Source of the DNA: Acholeplasmatales bacterium
GTDB lineage: Bacteria > Bacillota_I > Bacilli_A > Acholeplasmatales > Anaeroplasmataceae
Length of the DNA stretch: 50,077 bases
Direction: 5' to 3'
Assembly (NCBI GenBank): GCA_017462645.1
Contig: JAFTQR010000029.1
Location: 1 to 50,077 of the forward strand
Below, piece by piece: positions 8,094-17,419 of this stretch. The notes beneath the pieces are model-generated. The model was given only the letters and a program-made list of their open reading frames with translations. It was not told where the DNA came from and did no database searches. The translations under genes were made by a program, and so were the position numbers. Positions within the stretch are counted from its first letter, which is position 1. The number at the start of each line of letters is the position of its first letter.

Positions 8094-9839
8094 TTATTCA
8101 CCCTCCTTACTATTCATTTGTTGGAGAATGAATTGCTCGTAATACCAGCCCTTTAGATCCATTAAATCCTCATGCTTACCTCTTTCAACTATTCTACCTT
8201 CCTCAAGTACAATAATTTCATCTGCATGCATTACAGATGATAATCTATGAGCAACAATAATATTTGTTTTATTAGAACGATGCTTCTTTAAAGTAGAAAT
8301 AATATTAGCCTCTGTTTTACCATCTACAGCTGATAATGAGTCATCTAATATTAGAACATCAGCATCCCTTAAAAAAGCTCTTGCAATACCTAGACGTTGT
8401 TTTTGTCCACCAGACAGTGTTACTCCATATTCACCTACAATTGTAGCTAAGCCATCTGGTAAATTCTCAATATCCTTTTCAAAATCCGCTAAGGCAATAG
8501 CGTTAGCTATTTCCTCATCAGATGGGTCTACACCACCAAGTGCTACATTGGCCTCTACGCTTCTAGAGAATAATACATGCTCCTGTGGTACATATCCAAC
8601 TCTACTTCTAACTGTTTCCTGTTCAAATGATTCAATAGGATCATCATTAATATATAATGTTCCTTCATTTATTGGCAATTGTCTTACAAGCTGCTTAACA
8701 AGCGTTGTTTTACCACTTCCTGTATGACCTACAACACCTATAGTTTGTCCTCTTTTAATTGTTAAATCTATGTTTTTAAGGACATCAAATTCATCACCAT
8801 CATATCTAAATGAGAAGTTTTTAAATTCAATTTTATCAACATTTTCTAATACTTCTGCATCATTATAATCTAAAACCTTACTCTTAGAATTATAAACCTC
8901 ATTTAATCTATCTGCAGATATTAATGATTGATAAAAATTATTAATAATATTACCTATATTAGTTAGTGGGCTTTGGAATAAGCCTAAATACATAACAAAT
9001 TGAATAAGCTCCGGAATGGTAATCTTATTAATAGAATAAAAATACGCTCCTAACCCATAACAAATAATAGTTGATACTGCAACTATTGATTGAAACATCG
9101 GTTGGAAAATAACATTTATTTTTAAATTTGCTTTTTCTACATCATACGTAATTTGCGAATATTTTAAATTCTTTTCATAATTCTCATCTTCCTTAGAGAA
9201 CGCTCTAACAGTTCTTACATTTGTAATACTTTCTAAAACAACATTACCCATTTCAGAGCTTTTTTCTCTTACTATTTTATAGTTTCTCTTTACCTTAGCC
9301 TTTAATATTAAATTAGTTATAAAAATCAAAGTTAAAGGTATAAAACAGCATACTGCAAGTGGTAAATTAATAAAGCACATAGCTATAAATATAGCTATTA
9401 CTGATGTCATTTCTAAAAATAAGCTTATTAATCTATTTCCACCACTAAATTTAACTGAATTAATATCGCCTAAGGCTCTTGTTAGTAAATCACCAGATTT
9501 AAAGGTTTCAAAAAAGGTAGCATCCTGTGATAGTATTTGTTCCATATATCTTGAATGTAGGGCAAAATATAAGGTAGTTGTTAATCTATTTTGAGATAAT
9601 CTTTTGAATGTCGCAACCAAATAAAAGCCTACAACAATTAAAATAAAAGGAATTAAAATATCATAAATTAAGAAATCCTTAGTAACGATTCCATTTTCAA
9701 TACCAGCAGTAAGCTCACTTATTATAGTGGCCGGCATTAGATTAAATGCTATATAAAGTAATCCAAAAAACAACACAAAAAGATATCTATACCAATTCTT
9801 TTTAACAAACCACATCATACTTTTGATAAATTTAAACAT
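8094..9839 (-). CDS. ABC exporter half-transporter, degenerate-site subunit
   Basis: 581 residues with the same architecture as the following gene: membrane domain about residues 1-320, Walker A GHTGSGKTT, standard signature LSGGQKQR and Walker B VLILDDSLSAVD, in which the catalytic Glu is replaced by Asp. This is the classic non-canonical Walker B of heterodimeric exporters. Only one base separates its TAA from the ATG of the partner. Upstream are a TATAAT -10 (around 9868) and an SD-like AAGGCGGTG. Transcribed away from the accessory cassette's terminator. Confidence 0.9.
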   Translation of the reverse strand: MFKFIKSMMWFVKKNWYRYLFVLFFGLLYIAFNLMPATIISELTAGIENGIVTKDFLIYDILIPFILIVVGFYLVATFKRLSQNRLTTTLYFALHSRYMEQILSQDATFFETFKSGDLLTRALGDINSVKFSGGNRLISLFLEMTSVIAIFIAMCFINLPLAVCCFIPLTLIFITNLILKAKVKRNYKIVREKSSEMGNVVLESITNVRTVRAFSKEDENYEKNLKYSQITYDVEKANLKINVIFQPMFQSIVAVSTIICYGLGAYFYSINKITIPELIQFVMYLGLFQSPLTNIGNIINNFYQSLISADRLNEVYNSKSKVLDYNDAEVLENVDKIEFKNFSFRYDGDEFDVLKNIDLTIKRGQTIGVVGHTGSGKTTLVKQLVRQLPINEGTLYINDDPIESFEQETVRSRVGYVPQEHVLFSRSVEANVALGGVDPSDEEIANAIALADFEKDIENLPDGLATIVGEYGVTLSGGQKQRLGIARAFLRDADVLILDDSLSAVDGKTEANIISTLKKHRSNKTNIIVAHRLSSVMHADEIIVLEEGRIVERGKHEDLMDLKGWYYEQFILQQMNSKEGE

Positions 9840-9905
9840 AATACCACCGCCTTTCTTAATTTTATTATAATCTAATTAATTAAAAATTTATGGAAAAATT
9901 AACAC

Positions 9906-9931
9906 AAAAAAACCTACATTTTATATGTAGG
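9906..9931 (-). terminator. Terminator of the accessory cassette
   Basis: CCTACAT (9913-9919) pairs with ATGTAGG (9925-9931); seven T follow on the minus strand. It isolates the cassette from the ABC exporter operon downstream. Confidence 0.8.
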
Positions 9932-9943
9932 CTTTCTAATTAA

Positions 9944-10020
9944 AATTTAGAGTTGTTAACACCATCTATATTTCAGTTTTATATTTCCCTTTACGCTCTT
10001 TATAATTTAGAGTACTCTAA
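9944..10020. repeat. Short direct repeat and 14-bp palindrome after the cassette
   Basis: AATTTAGAGT occurs at 9944-9953 and again at 10004-10013. The second copy is part of a perfect 14-bp palindrome, TTAGAGTACTCTAA (10007-10020), directly after the transporter stop codon. The function is unknown: an mRNA hairpin, a protein site or a junction scar are all possible. The matching border on the other side (13827-13993) does not contain the repeat. Confidence 0.4.
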
Positions 10021-12510
10021 TTAATTAGTTTTAAGTAAATTTATAATATTTATTTTCTTTGTTTTAAGATATGGAATAATTATTGAAATAAACAGCATCA
10101 ATATTGAAAACAAACAACCCACCAAAATGCTTAGATATGAATAATCAAATAATTGATAGCTAATGTTATACACATCATCTTCACCAAGTAAACAATTAAA
10201 ACCATATAATAATGAATAAGATAATGCAAAAGAAATTATTATTGATAAAACAATCATAATTAAATAATATATAATAAAAACATTAATTATTTTATTATCC
10301 TTTATTCCTAAAGATTTTAATATCGCAAACTCTCTAATTTTATTTTTAAAAATACCGCCACAAGTTAAATATAACACTACTAATAAAAGTATAATTAGTA
10401 TAATATTAATCGCAATAAATAAAATTTTTAAAGAACCATTTAGCAAATCATCCATAGTATAACAAGGACGCAAAAATTCTGATGAAAATGAAATATTATT
10501 ATTAAACATATAATTAATTGTATTTTCATTTGGATTATTTAATCCATAATAATCACAATTATAATAGAACATTTTATCCTTAATTGCCTTCATAAATTCA
10601 TCATGAATTATTATATCTGCTTCTCCTTCAAAAATACCAACAACTTTAACATTCGGAATAAGATCATATAAATTCATAATTGAATAATATTTTTTAAAAT
10701 TTAATGAGGAATTCAAGTCCATATAGGAATATTCATTACCCAAAACATTATAATCCGAATTAAAATATTCAGTTAAAAATTTATTACTTATCATTATTTC
10801 ATTTGATTTTTTAGGAATTTCTCCTAAAACAATATTATCATAATTATAAGTAGAATAGCTGGTGGTAGTGTTTTGATTTGTATAAATAGAATAATTATCA
10901 TTTAACATAAAATTGGCAGCAATTAAAGAAATATCTTTACTTTTTATAGAATTAATATAGCAATTTTGCGTAGTATAAATACACAAATAATTATTCAACA
11001 TTGACTCAATATTTTTATAAACATATTTTTCATCATATATTTTAACACCTAAATCAATATCCAAATAATTAGTACTATAAATATGTTTAACTATATATTC
11101 AACTGGTTCAGAAATGCCATTTATATTTAATAAAACTTTATCACCTATTTCCAAATCATCAAAATAGCAAACACTCATAAAATCAGACAGAATGATCTCA
11201 TTGTTTTCTAGTTTAATAGAATTAAATAATTCGCTTATTATAACATCAGTTGCAACATTAAATAAACATTTATTCAGAAATAATTGATTATTGTTAGTTA
11301 ATCTTGATACTTCTTGAATGCAAATAACACTATCATTTTGAATGCTATCTGCTTCATAATATAAAGCTTCGCCTTTACTATGTAAATAATATTCATTTGT
11401 TGGCTCATTATAAACTTCCTTTATTATCGAATGTTGTCTATAATCCGAACTTTGTATAGCATTATTACATGCAGTCATTGAATTATATTGTAATATATTA
11501 AAACTAAATAACATAATAGATAAAGATAAGAATATTAAGAATAATGACAATATTGTTCTTATTTTTTTGTTAAATAGCAATTTTATTGCATATCTAATTT
11601 GAAATAATGGGCCAAAAATCTCTTTGTTATGAATATTTTCAATAATACTTTCGTTTTCACAAAACTCTGTTTTTAATCGAATTTCACAATTATCTGGAAT
11701 TAATTTTATATTGCTAATGATATTCCTATTAAAGTGAGTCTTATTTGTATCCATTTCAATTTGAACATCATTAAAACAAATCAAAAATTTATTATTATGG
11801 TTTGATAAACATTCATATAAATAGATAATATTATTTAACAAGTCTTCCTTGTTTTTAAATACCATCTCTTCTCGATCGCTTGTTTTAATATTTGATATTT
11901 CACCTTGACTAATATTAATTATATAATCGCCATATTTTTTTGCACTTTGAACATCATGTGAAACAACAATAACAAGCTTTGTTTTAGATAAAGTTTTTAG
12001 TAATTCAAAAACTTTTGTAGCATTTTCAAAATCTAAATTCCCAGTTGGTTCATCCAGTAAAAATATTTCTGTCTTTTTAACCATTGCTCTACCGATAGCT
12101 AAACGTTGTTTTTCTCCACCAGATAAATTTTCTACTTTAGTATTAATTTTACTTGATAAATCTAAATAGTTTAATACTTTTTCTAATATTAAATAATCAT
12201 CACAACCTGCAATTCTTAAATTATCAATAATTGAAAAATCATCAATTAAATTAAAATCTTGAAACACTAGTCCAACGAATTCTTTTCTAAAATTTACATT
12301 ATTAATATTATTTTCATTGTATAACACTATACCTGATGATGGAGTGTCTATTCCACTAATAATGTTCAACAATGTTGTTTTTCCTGAACCAGATGGACCT
12401 GTAATAAAATACAGACCATTTGTTTCAAAATCGATTGATATATCATTTAATGCAACGACTTTATCCGTTTTGGAAACATACTCTTTTTTTACATTTTTTA
12501 AACTTAACAT
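10021..12510 (-). CDS. MacB-like ABC transporter, ATPase fused to FtsX permease
   Basis: 829 residues. Residues 1-215 are an ATPase with Walker A GPSGSGKTT, signature NLSGGEKQRLAIGRAM, Walker B FLLDEPTGNLD and H-loop VVSHD. After a linker, one membrane helix (about 318-340) is followed by a roughly 350-residue extracytoplasmic region and three more helices near the C-terminus. This is the four-helix FtsX/MacB topology used for mechanotransmission rather than transport through a pore. Such proteins in Bacillota often confer resistance to, or release, peptides. It starts with a TAATG overlap on the lipoprotein gene, so the two are coupled. By eye Lys, Arg and Leu codon choice (AAA, CGT, TTG) differs a little from the flanking genes; not counted. 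Confidence 0.85.
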   Translation of the reverse strand: MLSLKNVKKEYVSKTDKVVALNDISIDFETNGLYFITGPSGSGKTTLLNIISGIDTPSSGIVLYNENNINNVNFRKEFVGLVFQDFNLIDDFSIIDNLRIAGCDDYLILEKVLNYLDLSSKINTKVENLSGGEKQRLAIGRAMVKKTEIFLLDEPTGNLDFENATKVFELLKTLSKTKLVIVVSHDVQSAKKYGDYIINISQGEISNIKTSDREEMVFKNKEDLLNNIIYLYECLSNHNNKFLICFNDVQIEMDTNKTHFNRNIISNIKLIPDNCEIRLKTEFCENESIIENIHNKEIFGPLFQIRYAIKLLFNKKIRTILSLFLIFLSLSIMLFSFNILQYNSMTACNNAIQSSDYRQHSIIKEVYNEPTNEYYLHSKGEALYYEADSIQNDSVICIQEVSRLTNNNQLFLNKCLFNVATDVIISELFNSIKLENNEIILSDFMSVCYFDDLEIGDKVLLNINGISEPVEYIVKHIYSTNYLDIDLGVKIYDEKYVYKNIESMLNNYLCIYTTQNCYINSIKSKDISLIAANFMLNDNYSIYTNQNTTTSYSTYNYDNIVLGEIPKKSNEIMISNKFLTEYFNSDYNVLGNEYSYMDLNSSLNFKKYYSIMNLYDLIPNVKVVGIFEGEADIIIHDEFMKAIKDKMFYYNCDYYGLNNPNENTINYMFNNNISFSSEFLRPCYTMDDLLNGSLKILFIAINIILIILLLVVLYLTCGGIFKNKIREFAILKSLGIKDNKIINVFIIYYLIMIVLSIIISFALSYSLLYGFNCLLGEDDVYNISYQLFDYSYLSILVGCLFSILMLFISIIIPYLKTKKINIINLLKTN

Positions 12511-13049
12511 TATTTTTTACCAATATCTTTAGAAATGTTTTTATAAGCAGCATTTAAAACAATTCTCATATCTTTATACTCTTCATTTGTATACATTGAC
12601 GAACCATAGCTACGAACAGAATCAAATTCACCAAAATTTAATACTATATCAACTTCACTATTAGCTGGGTAAAAATTCTTTTCATTTGCTTCTTTAGTTC
12701 CTTCGTAAAAATTAAAATCAGGAAAATATAAATAGATAACCATAAATTTTTGATTTTCACGCAATTTATCATGTATTTGATTTACAACATCCTTTGTCAT
12801 ATAATCATACGAAATACTTTTTATAACTAATATTGTATATTCATTATCATAATCAATCTGATTAATATCATCTATTTTATCATCAATATCTAAATTTAAT
12901 ATGTCAAAATTTAATGAATATATTTTGGCCCCATTTTCAGTTATATATGATATCATTTCTTCATCAGTATTAACTTCTTCGTTATTACTACATCCCATCA
13001 ATAAAATAGAGAATATAATAAAAACAAAAATACCACAAAACTTTTTCAT
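12510..13049 (-). CDS. Putative lipoprotein of unknown function
   Basis: 179 residues. The N-terminus has a lysine pair, a hydrophobic stretch and the lipobox LMGC, so Cys20 would be lipidated and the protein held on the outer face of the membrane. The mature part is acidic (NNEEVNTDEE, then several D-rich segments) and not recognised. It sits between a secreted protein and a MacB-type transporter, 18 bases after the former and overlapping the latter by one base. By analogy with bacteriocin clusters, it could be an immunity or substrate-binding lipoprotein; this is inference only. Confidence 0.75.
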   Translation of the reverse strand: MKKFCGIFVFIIFSILLMGCSNNEEVNTDEEMISYITENGAKIYSLNFDILNLDIDDKIDDINQIDYDNEYTILVIKSISYDYMTKDVVNQIHDKLRENQKFMVIYLYFPDFNFYEGTKEANEKNFYPANSEVDIVLNFGEFDSVRSYGSSMYTNEEYKDMRIVLNAAYKNISKDIGKK

Positions 13050-13067
13050 AATTAATTAAATCTCCTA

Positions 13068-13826
13068 TTAATATCTACAATTAAATTCAACATATCCAGC
13101 ATCAGTGGTCTTATCCCAACCTACTTGTTGCTCATATTGAATTTGATGTTTAATATCTATCCAAACTGTAGCAGTACTCTTGAACAACAGCATTCCATAT
13201 GAATGTATTTCACCCTTAGCATAATTACTATACCCTCTTATTTTAAAATGAGTACTATACAAATCCTCGCCAGTTCTAGTATTAGATATAACATTTAATT
13301 CACTATGATCATAACTAACACTAGCGCTAATACTTGGTCCTGATGAATCAATACCTAAACCAATTGACGTAGTAGATTTAGATGGTGAATTTTTTGGATA
13401 ATAATCTAAAATTTGAATACTTTCTTCGTTATAAGGAAAGGTGATAGTAGTTTTTACGTCATAATTAAAATAATTATTCCCATAACTTCCTATTCCACAA
13501 AAACCCCAATTTCTTAATTGAGATGGTGAAGTAATTATTTTATATACAAAGGCATATATTTCAGGATTACTTTTTGATTGAACTAAAACCTGATAATAAG
13601 CAGTATAATGTTTATCACCCTTAATATTCCTATAATAATCGTCAAATTGAATTGTATTATTTTTCATATATTTTGGTTGAAAATCATCATCAATATTAAA
13701 TCCACATGCCGCTGCTTCTACAGAAAATTCTGTTGCTGCCTCAAGTTTTTTTTCGTATGTTACAAACATAAACTGAAACAACATAAAAAAAATCAAAAAC
13801 TTCTTAATACTAAAACTTTTTTCCAT
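13068..13826 (-). CDS. Secreted beta-rich protein of unknown function
   Basis: 252 residues with a Sec signal: basic start, hydrophobic run FLIFFMLFQFMFVTY and likely cleavage after LEA near residue 30. The mature protein is rich in aromatic residues and in alternating small/polar segments such as SIGLGIDSSGPSISASVSYD, the kind of sequence seen in amphipathic beta-hairpins of pore-forming toxins, and ends in NCRY. It contains three Cys after the signal region. No family is recognised with confidence. It is first in a three-gene unit with a lipoprotein and a MacB-like transporter under a strong, possibly switchable promoter. A secreted toxin/bacteriocin or adhesin with self-protection genes is a reasonable inference. 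Confidence 0.7.
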   Translation of the reverse strand: MEKSFSIKKFLIFFMLFQFMFVTYEKKLEAATEFSVEAAACGFNIDDDFQPKYMKNNTIQFDDYYRNIKGDKHYTAYYQVLVQSKSNPEIYAFVYKIITSPSQLRNWGFCGIGSYGNNYFNYDVKTTITFPYNEESIQILDYYPKNSPSKSTTSIGLGIDSSGPSISASVSYDHSELNVISNTRTGEDLYSTHFKIRGYSNYAKGEIHSYGMLLFKSTATVWIDIKHQIQYEQQVGWDKTTDAGYVEFNCRY

Positions 13827-13846
13827 TTTATTACTCTCCTTCTTTT

Positions 13847-13861
13847 AAGTAAACTTTACTT
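13847..13861. promoter_or_regulatory. Palindrome at the start site of the cassette, likely operator
   Basis: AAGTAAACTTTACTT is a perfect inverted repeat of 7 bp arms around one base. It begins three bases after the -10 hexamer, so it covers the transcription start. This is a typical repressor position. The regulator is not in the window. Confidence 0.55.
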
Positions 13862-13864
13862 TAC

Positions 13865-13892
13865 ATTATAAGAATATATATATATATGTCAA
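13865..13892 (-). promoter_or_regulatory. Consensus promoter of the accessory cassette
   Basis: TTGACA (13887-13892), a 16-base spacer and TATAAT (13865-13870) on the minus strand: both hexamers match the consensus exactly. Unlike most promoters in this window it lacks a TGn extended -10. About 35 bases separate it from the ATG at 13826, with GGAG as SD. Confidence 0.85.
13874..13887. repeat. (AT)7 tract in the promoter spacer
   Basis: Seven AT units fill most of the -35/-10 spacer. Gain or loss of one unit would change the spacing from 16 to 18 or 14. Dinucleotide tracts at this place switch fimbrial genes in Haemophilus influenzae; whether this one varies is not known. Confidence 0.7.
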
Positions 13893-13993
13893 TGGCTATA
13901 ATTCATTTTTTGTTTTTTGTGAAGAAAATACATTAAAATGCGAAATATCATATCTGACGTTCTAGTTTTTCTTTGGTGTATCGAAGATTATTT

Positions 13994-14824
13994 TTATTTT
14001 CTATTATTTTTTAAAATATTAATTTCTTCCATATAACCATCTAATTCATTAGGTGTTTCTAAATAAAATGGTAAGTGCTTAAGCTTTGGATGATTAATTA
14101 TATTTATAATTGCATCTAAACCAATAGTTCCTTGACCTATCTTCTCATGTCTATCCTTATTTGAAGCAAAAGGCATTTTTGAATCATTTAAATGAATTGC
14201 CTTTAATCTATCCAATCCAATAATTCTATCAAATTCCTCTAATACCTGATCTAAATTATTTGCTATATCATATCCTGCACTATATACATGGCATGTATCT
14301 AAGCATACACCAAGCTTTTCATTAAGCTTAACTCTATTAATAATGCTAGCGATTTCCTCAAAGCTTTTTCCTATTTCACTACCCTTACCAGCCATTAGCT
14401 CTAATAATACGGTTGTAGTCATTTCAGGATATAATACCTGATCTAAAATTTCAACTATTTGATCTATACCTACCTCTATACCTTGTCCAGTATGACTTCC
14501 AGGATGAAAGTTATATAATGCATTGCCAAAGTTTTCTAATCTTTTTATATCCTCTTTAAAGCATATTAATGCGAATCCTCTAGTTTCTGGCTTGATAGAG
14601 CACGCATTTAAGGTATATGGGGCATGACAAAGCAAAACCTCTATATTGTTTTCTTTAGCATATTCAACATATTTATTAAAATCATTTTTATTCCATTCCT
14701 TAGCTCTACCACCTTGTGGGTTTCTAGAAAAATATTGAAATGTATTTCCACCTATTGAAATTATTTCCTTAGCAGCATTATAAAAACCATTTGATATCGA
14801 TAAATGACAGCCTATTTTAAACAT
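13994..14824 (-). CDS. nfo: Endonuclease IV (AP endonuclease)
   Basis: Cleaves DNA at abasic sites in base-excision repair; a TIM barrel with a three-metal centre. The 276-residue protein has the family blocks IGCHLSIS at the start, [40 protein letters not shown] and DRHEKIGQG, which supply the His/Asp/Glu metal ligands. The longest frame starts at 14890, but the ATG at 14824 has AGAGGTG as SD and begins at the conserved FKIGCH; the longer start would run through the pyk terminator. It follows the pfkA-pyk operon on the same strand. No clear terminator is seen downstream, before the cassette promoter region. Confidence 0.96.
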   Translation of the reverse strand: MFKIGCHLSISNGFYNAAKEIISIGGNTFQYFSRNPQGGRAKEWNKNDFNKYVEYAKENNIEVLLCHAPYTLNACSIKPETRGFALICFKEDIKRLENFGNALYNFHPGSHTGQGIEVGIDQIVEILDQVLYPEMTTTVLLELMAGKGSEIGKSFEEIASIINRVKLNEKLGVCLDTCHVYSAGYDIANNLDQVLEEFDRIIGLDRLKAIHLNDSKMPFASNKDRHEKIGQGTIGLDAIINIINHPKLKHLPFYLETPNELDGYMEEINILKNNRK

Positions 14825-14861
14825 AATAAACACCTCTTTATTATAATAACATATAAATATA

Positions 14862-14890
14862 TAAATAAAAATGGTGAGTTGACTCACCAT
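14862..14890 (-). terminator. Terminator after pyk
   Basis: ATGGTGAGT (14871-14879) and ACTCACCAT (14882-14890) form a 9-bp stem; TTTTTATTT follows on the minus strand. Confidence 0.85.
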
Positions 14891-14902
14891 TTAATATTTT
14901 AA

Positions 14903-16285
14903 TTATTCTACGTCAACTAGCTTTAAGTCAGTAGCTGTACAAACGATAACCTTATCGCCAGCCTCTAAGTTTAAGCAAGCCTTAGCCTTAGCCATTGCGT
15001 CAGCCTCAGTACCTAATACTGCTTGGATACCCCAAACAATTGATAATGTACGGCAGTCATCAGCATTGTCACATGCATAGAAAATATCTGTTGCAGGACG
15101 ATATTGAGATAATGCTAATGCAAATTCAACATCACCAGATGCAACTACTGCAGGAATTTCGAATACTGCAGCCATTGAAGCTACTGCTAAACCGATAGCA
15201 TCACATTCATTCTTTTCTTCTTTACCATATACTACGTTTTCAATCATTAATTGATGATCAATTGAAGCCTCAGCCTTTTCATCAATCTTAGCCATATAAG
15301 ATACAGCCTCGAATGGATAATCACCTTGAGCAGATTCACCAGATAACATTGTAGCACAAGTACCATCTAATACTGCATTATGGCAGTCAGATACTTCTGC
15401 ACGTGTAGGTCTTGGATTTTGTTGCATAGAGTCTAACATTTGAGTAGCACATACTACAATCTTACCTGTAGATTGAGCTAAATAAATCATATCCTTTTGG
15501 ATTTGAGGTAAATCCCAAGCGTCAACGTCAACACCTAAATCACCACGAGCAACCATTACACCATCAGATAATCTAATGATTTCTTCCATGTTAGAAACAC
15601 CCTCTTGATTTTCAATCTTAGAAATGATCTTAACATGTGTATTATTCTTAGCAGCTAAGATTTCACGAATTTGACGGATATCATCAGCTCTACGAACGAA
15701 TGATGCAGCAATGAAATCTAAGCCTTGATCACAAGCGAATTCCATATCTGCCTTGTCCTTTGGTGAAATGTATGGCATATTTAAGATTACGCCAGGAACA
15801 TTACAGTTTCTCTTATTCTTTAACTTACGGTCATTTTGTGCTTCACAAACTAATTCCTTACAAGTAGCATCCTTTTCAATAACCTTTAATGTTAGATTAC
15901 CATCTTCAATTAAAATTCTACCACCAACTTGGATATCGTCATATAAACCAGGGTAAGAAATAGCTACCTTCTTAGCATTACCTAAGAAAGAGTAATCCAT
16001 AGTAATACGGATAATATCACCTGTATGTAACATAACAGGCTCATCATTCTCTAAATAACCAGTTCTGATTTCAGGACCCTTAGTATCTAAGCACATACCT
16101 GTAAACCAGCCCTTTTCTGCATTTAATTCCTTAACATTCTTAATACGGAATCCTTGCTCCTCATAGTCACCATGAGAGAAATTCATACGCATTACGTTCA
16201 TGCCTGCAGTACCAATTAATTTTTCTAAGCAATCCTTTTGCTCACTAGCAGGACCAATTGTACAAACAACTTTAGTTTTCTTCAT
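14903..16285 (-). CDS. pyk: Pyruvate kinase
   Basis: Transfers phosphate from PEP to ADP, last step of glycolysis. 460 residues starting [12 protein letters not shown], with MRMNFSHG, the lysine/metal block [19 protein letters not shown], and QMLDSM...PTRAEVSD further on. The usual allosteric C-domain is present (about 340-460), but there is no extra PEP-utiliser domain of the Bacillus type. Thirteen bases after pfkA with AAGGAG as SD: a pfkA-pyk operon as in many lactic bacteria. Good codon bias for abundant expression is suggested by the more GC-rich sequence. Confidence 0.97.
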   Translation of the reverse strand: MKKTKVVCTIGPASEQKDCLEKLIGTAGMNVMRMNFSHGDYEEQGFRIKNVKELNAEKGWFTGMCLDTKGPEIRTGYLENDEPVMLHTGDIIRITMDYSFLGNAKKVAISYPGLYDDIQVGGRILIEDGNLTLKVIEKDATCKELVCEAQNDRKLKNKRNCNVPGVILNMPYISPKDKADMEFACDQGLDFIAASFVRRADDIRQIREILAAKNNTHVKIISKIENQEGVSNMEEIIRLSDGVMVARGDLGVDVDAWDLPQIQKDMIYLAQSTGKIVVCATQMLDSMQQNPRPTRAEVSDCHNAVLDGTCATMLSGESAQGDYPFEAVSYMAKIDEKAEASIDHQLMIENVVYGKEEKNECDAIGLAVASMAAVFEIPAVVASGDVEFALALSQYRPATDIFYACDNADDCRTLSIVWGIQAVLGTEADAMAKAKACLNLEAGDKVIVCTATDLKLVDVE

Positions 16286-16298
16286 TTTAATTCTCCTT

Positions 16299-17252
16299 TT
16301 ATGATATCTTTTGTACTAGTTTTGATAACTCCTTATTTGACTCATTTTTCATAGCCAAAGCTTCTTCAATAGGTGTGTTATGGAGTTTATTGTTTCTAAC
16401 ACCTACTGCAACTCCTGTAATACCTTCATGAAGAAGATCAACCGCATATTTACCTAATCTTGCAGCTAATAAACGGTCCTCGGGTGTTGGAGCACCACCA
16501 CGTTGTACATATCCTAAAATAGTAGCTCTACATTCATAACCAGAATATTCCTCTACTTCTTTAGCTAATTGATAAACGTCTGTAATATGCTCAGATATAA
16601 CTACAATAGCATGCTTTCTACCAGCTAATCTATTTTGCTTTAAATCAGCTAATAGCTTTTCCTTATCTAAGCCAGACTCATTTGTAATAATATATTCTGC
16701 ACCACAGCAGATACCAGAATATAATGCTAAATCACCACAATGTCTACCCATAACCTCAATTATAGAGCATCTTTGATGTGATGATGATGTATCTCTAAGT
16801 CTATCTATTGCATCACATGCAGTATTTAAGGCTGTAGAGAATCCGATTGTAAAATCAGATGAAGCAATATCATTATCGATAGTACATGGAACACCAATTG
16901 TCTTAATCCCCATCTCATGTAATCTTAAGGCACCAGTATATGTACCATCACCACCAAGACATATCAAAGCATCTATATCATGCTTTTGTAATTGCTTAAT
17001 AGCTAATCTTCTTACTGATTCGTATTCGAATTCAGGTAATCTAGCAGTACCTAAAATGGTACCACCCTTATTAAGCATTTCTGATACACCTTGTCTATTA
17101 AATTCTTGGATTTTTCCTTCTACAAGTCCTCTATATCCATCATAGATACCGAAAACCTGATCCTTAGAAGCTAATCCAGCACGAACAACAGCTCTTATTG
17201 TTGCGTTCATACCTGGAGCATCTCCACCAGACGTTAGGATACCAATTCTCAT
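16299..17252 (-). CDS. pfkA: 6-phosphofructokinase, ATP-dependent
   Basis: Phosphorylates fructose-6-phosphate with ATP. 317 residues. The start at 17252 ([16 protein letters not shown]) has TAGGAG seven bases upstream and begins at the family's first strand; the frame extends to 17282 without support. CLGGDGT (near 100) has Gly where PPi enzymes have Asp, so ATP is the likely donor. TIDNDI, substrate blocks MGRHCGDLA and IVVISEH, and GYVQRGG are present. It heads the pfkA-pyk unit and has a strong promoter with a cre-like site upstream, so CcpA activation is likely. Confidence 0.96.
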   Translation of the reverse strand: MRIGILTSGGDAPGMNATIRAVVRAGLASKDQVFGIYDGYRGLVEGKIQEFNRQGVSEMLNKGGTILGTARLPEFEYESVRRLAIKQLQKHDIDALICLGGDGTYTGALRLHEMGIKTIGVPCTIDNDIASSDFTIGFSTALNTACDAIDRLRDTSSSHQRCSIIEVMGRHCGDLALYSGICCGAEYIITNESGLDKEKLLADLKQNRLAGRKHAIVVISEHITDVYQLAKEVEEYSGYECRATILGYVQRGGAPTPEDRLLAARLGKYAVDLLHEGITGVAVGVRNNKLHNTPIEEALAMKNESNKELSKLVQKIS

Positions 17253-17285
17253 AATAATCACTCCTAAAATATCACTCCACATAAG

Positions 17286-17313
17286 ATTATATCATATTTT
17301 TACCTTCCTTCAA
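17286..17313 (-). promoter_or_regulatory. Promoter of pfkA-pyk
   Basis: TTGAAG (17308-17313), 16 bases, TATAAT (17286-17291) with extended TATGA before the -10. Confidence 0.75.
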
Positions 17314-17329
17314 GAAAAAAGATAGCAAT

Positions 17330-17343
17330 AGTAATCGTTTTTA
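17330..17343. promoter_or_regulatory. cre-like site upstream of pfkA
   Basis: AGTAATCGTTTTTA matches 12 of 14 positions of the cre consensus TGWAANCGNTNWCA. It lies 16 bases upstream of the -35, a place where CcpA activates. The 12-mer AATCGTTTTTAT here is identical to one upstream of ccpA. Confidence 0.5.
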
Positions 17344-17378
17344 TGATTTTTTTAAAAAAATAATAAATATAATTTATT

Positions 17379-17411
17379 AAAAAAAGAAAAAGAGTGGTTT
17401 TACCCACTCTT
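17379..17411 (-). terminator. Terminator of the PPi-PFK gene
   Basis: AAGAGTGG and CCACTCTT pair around a six-base loop; TTTTTCTTTTTTT follows on the minus strand. Confidence 0.85.
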
Positions 17412-17419
17412 ATAAATTA

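Noticed and set aside
13608-13871. Plus-strand 87-aa frame opposite the secreted-protein gene
   Set aside because: No SD or promoter, and it runs over the minus-strand promoter and signal-peptide codons; hydrophobic content mirrors AT-rich coding sequence.
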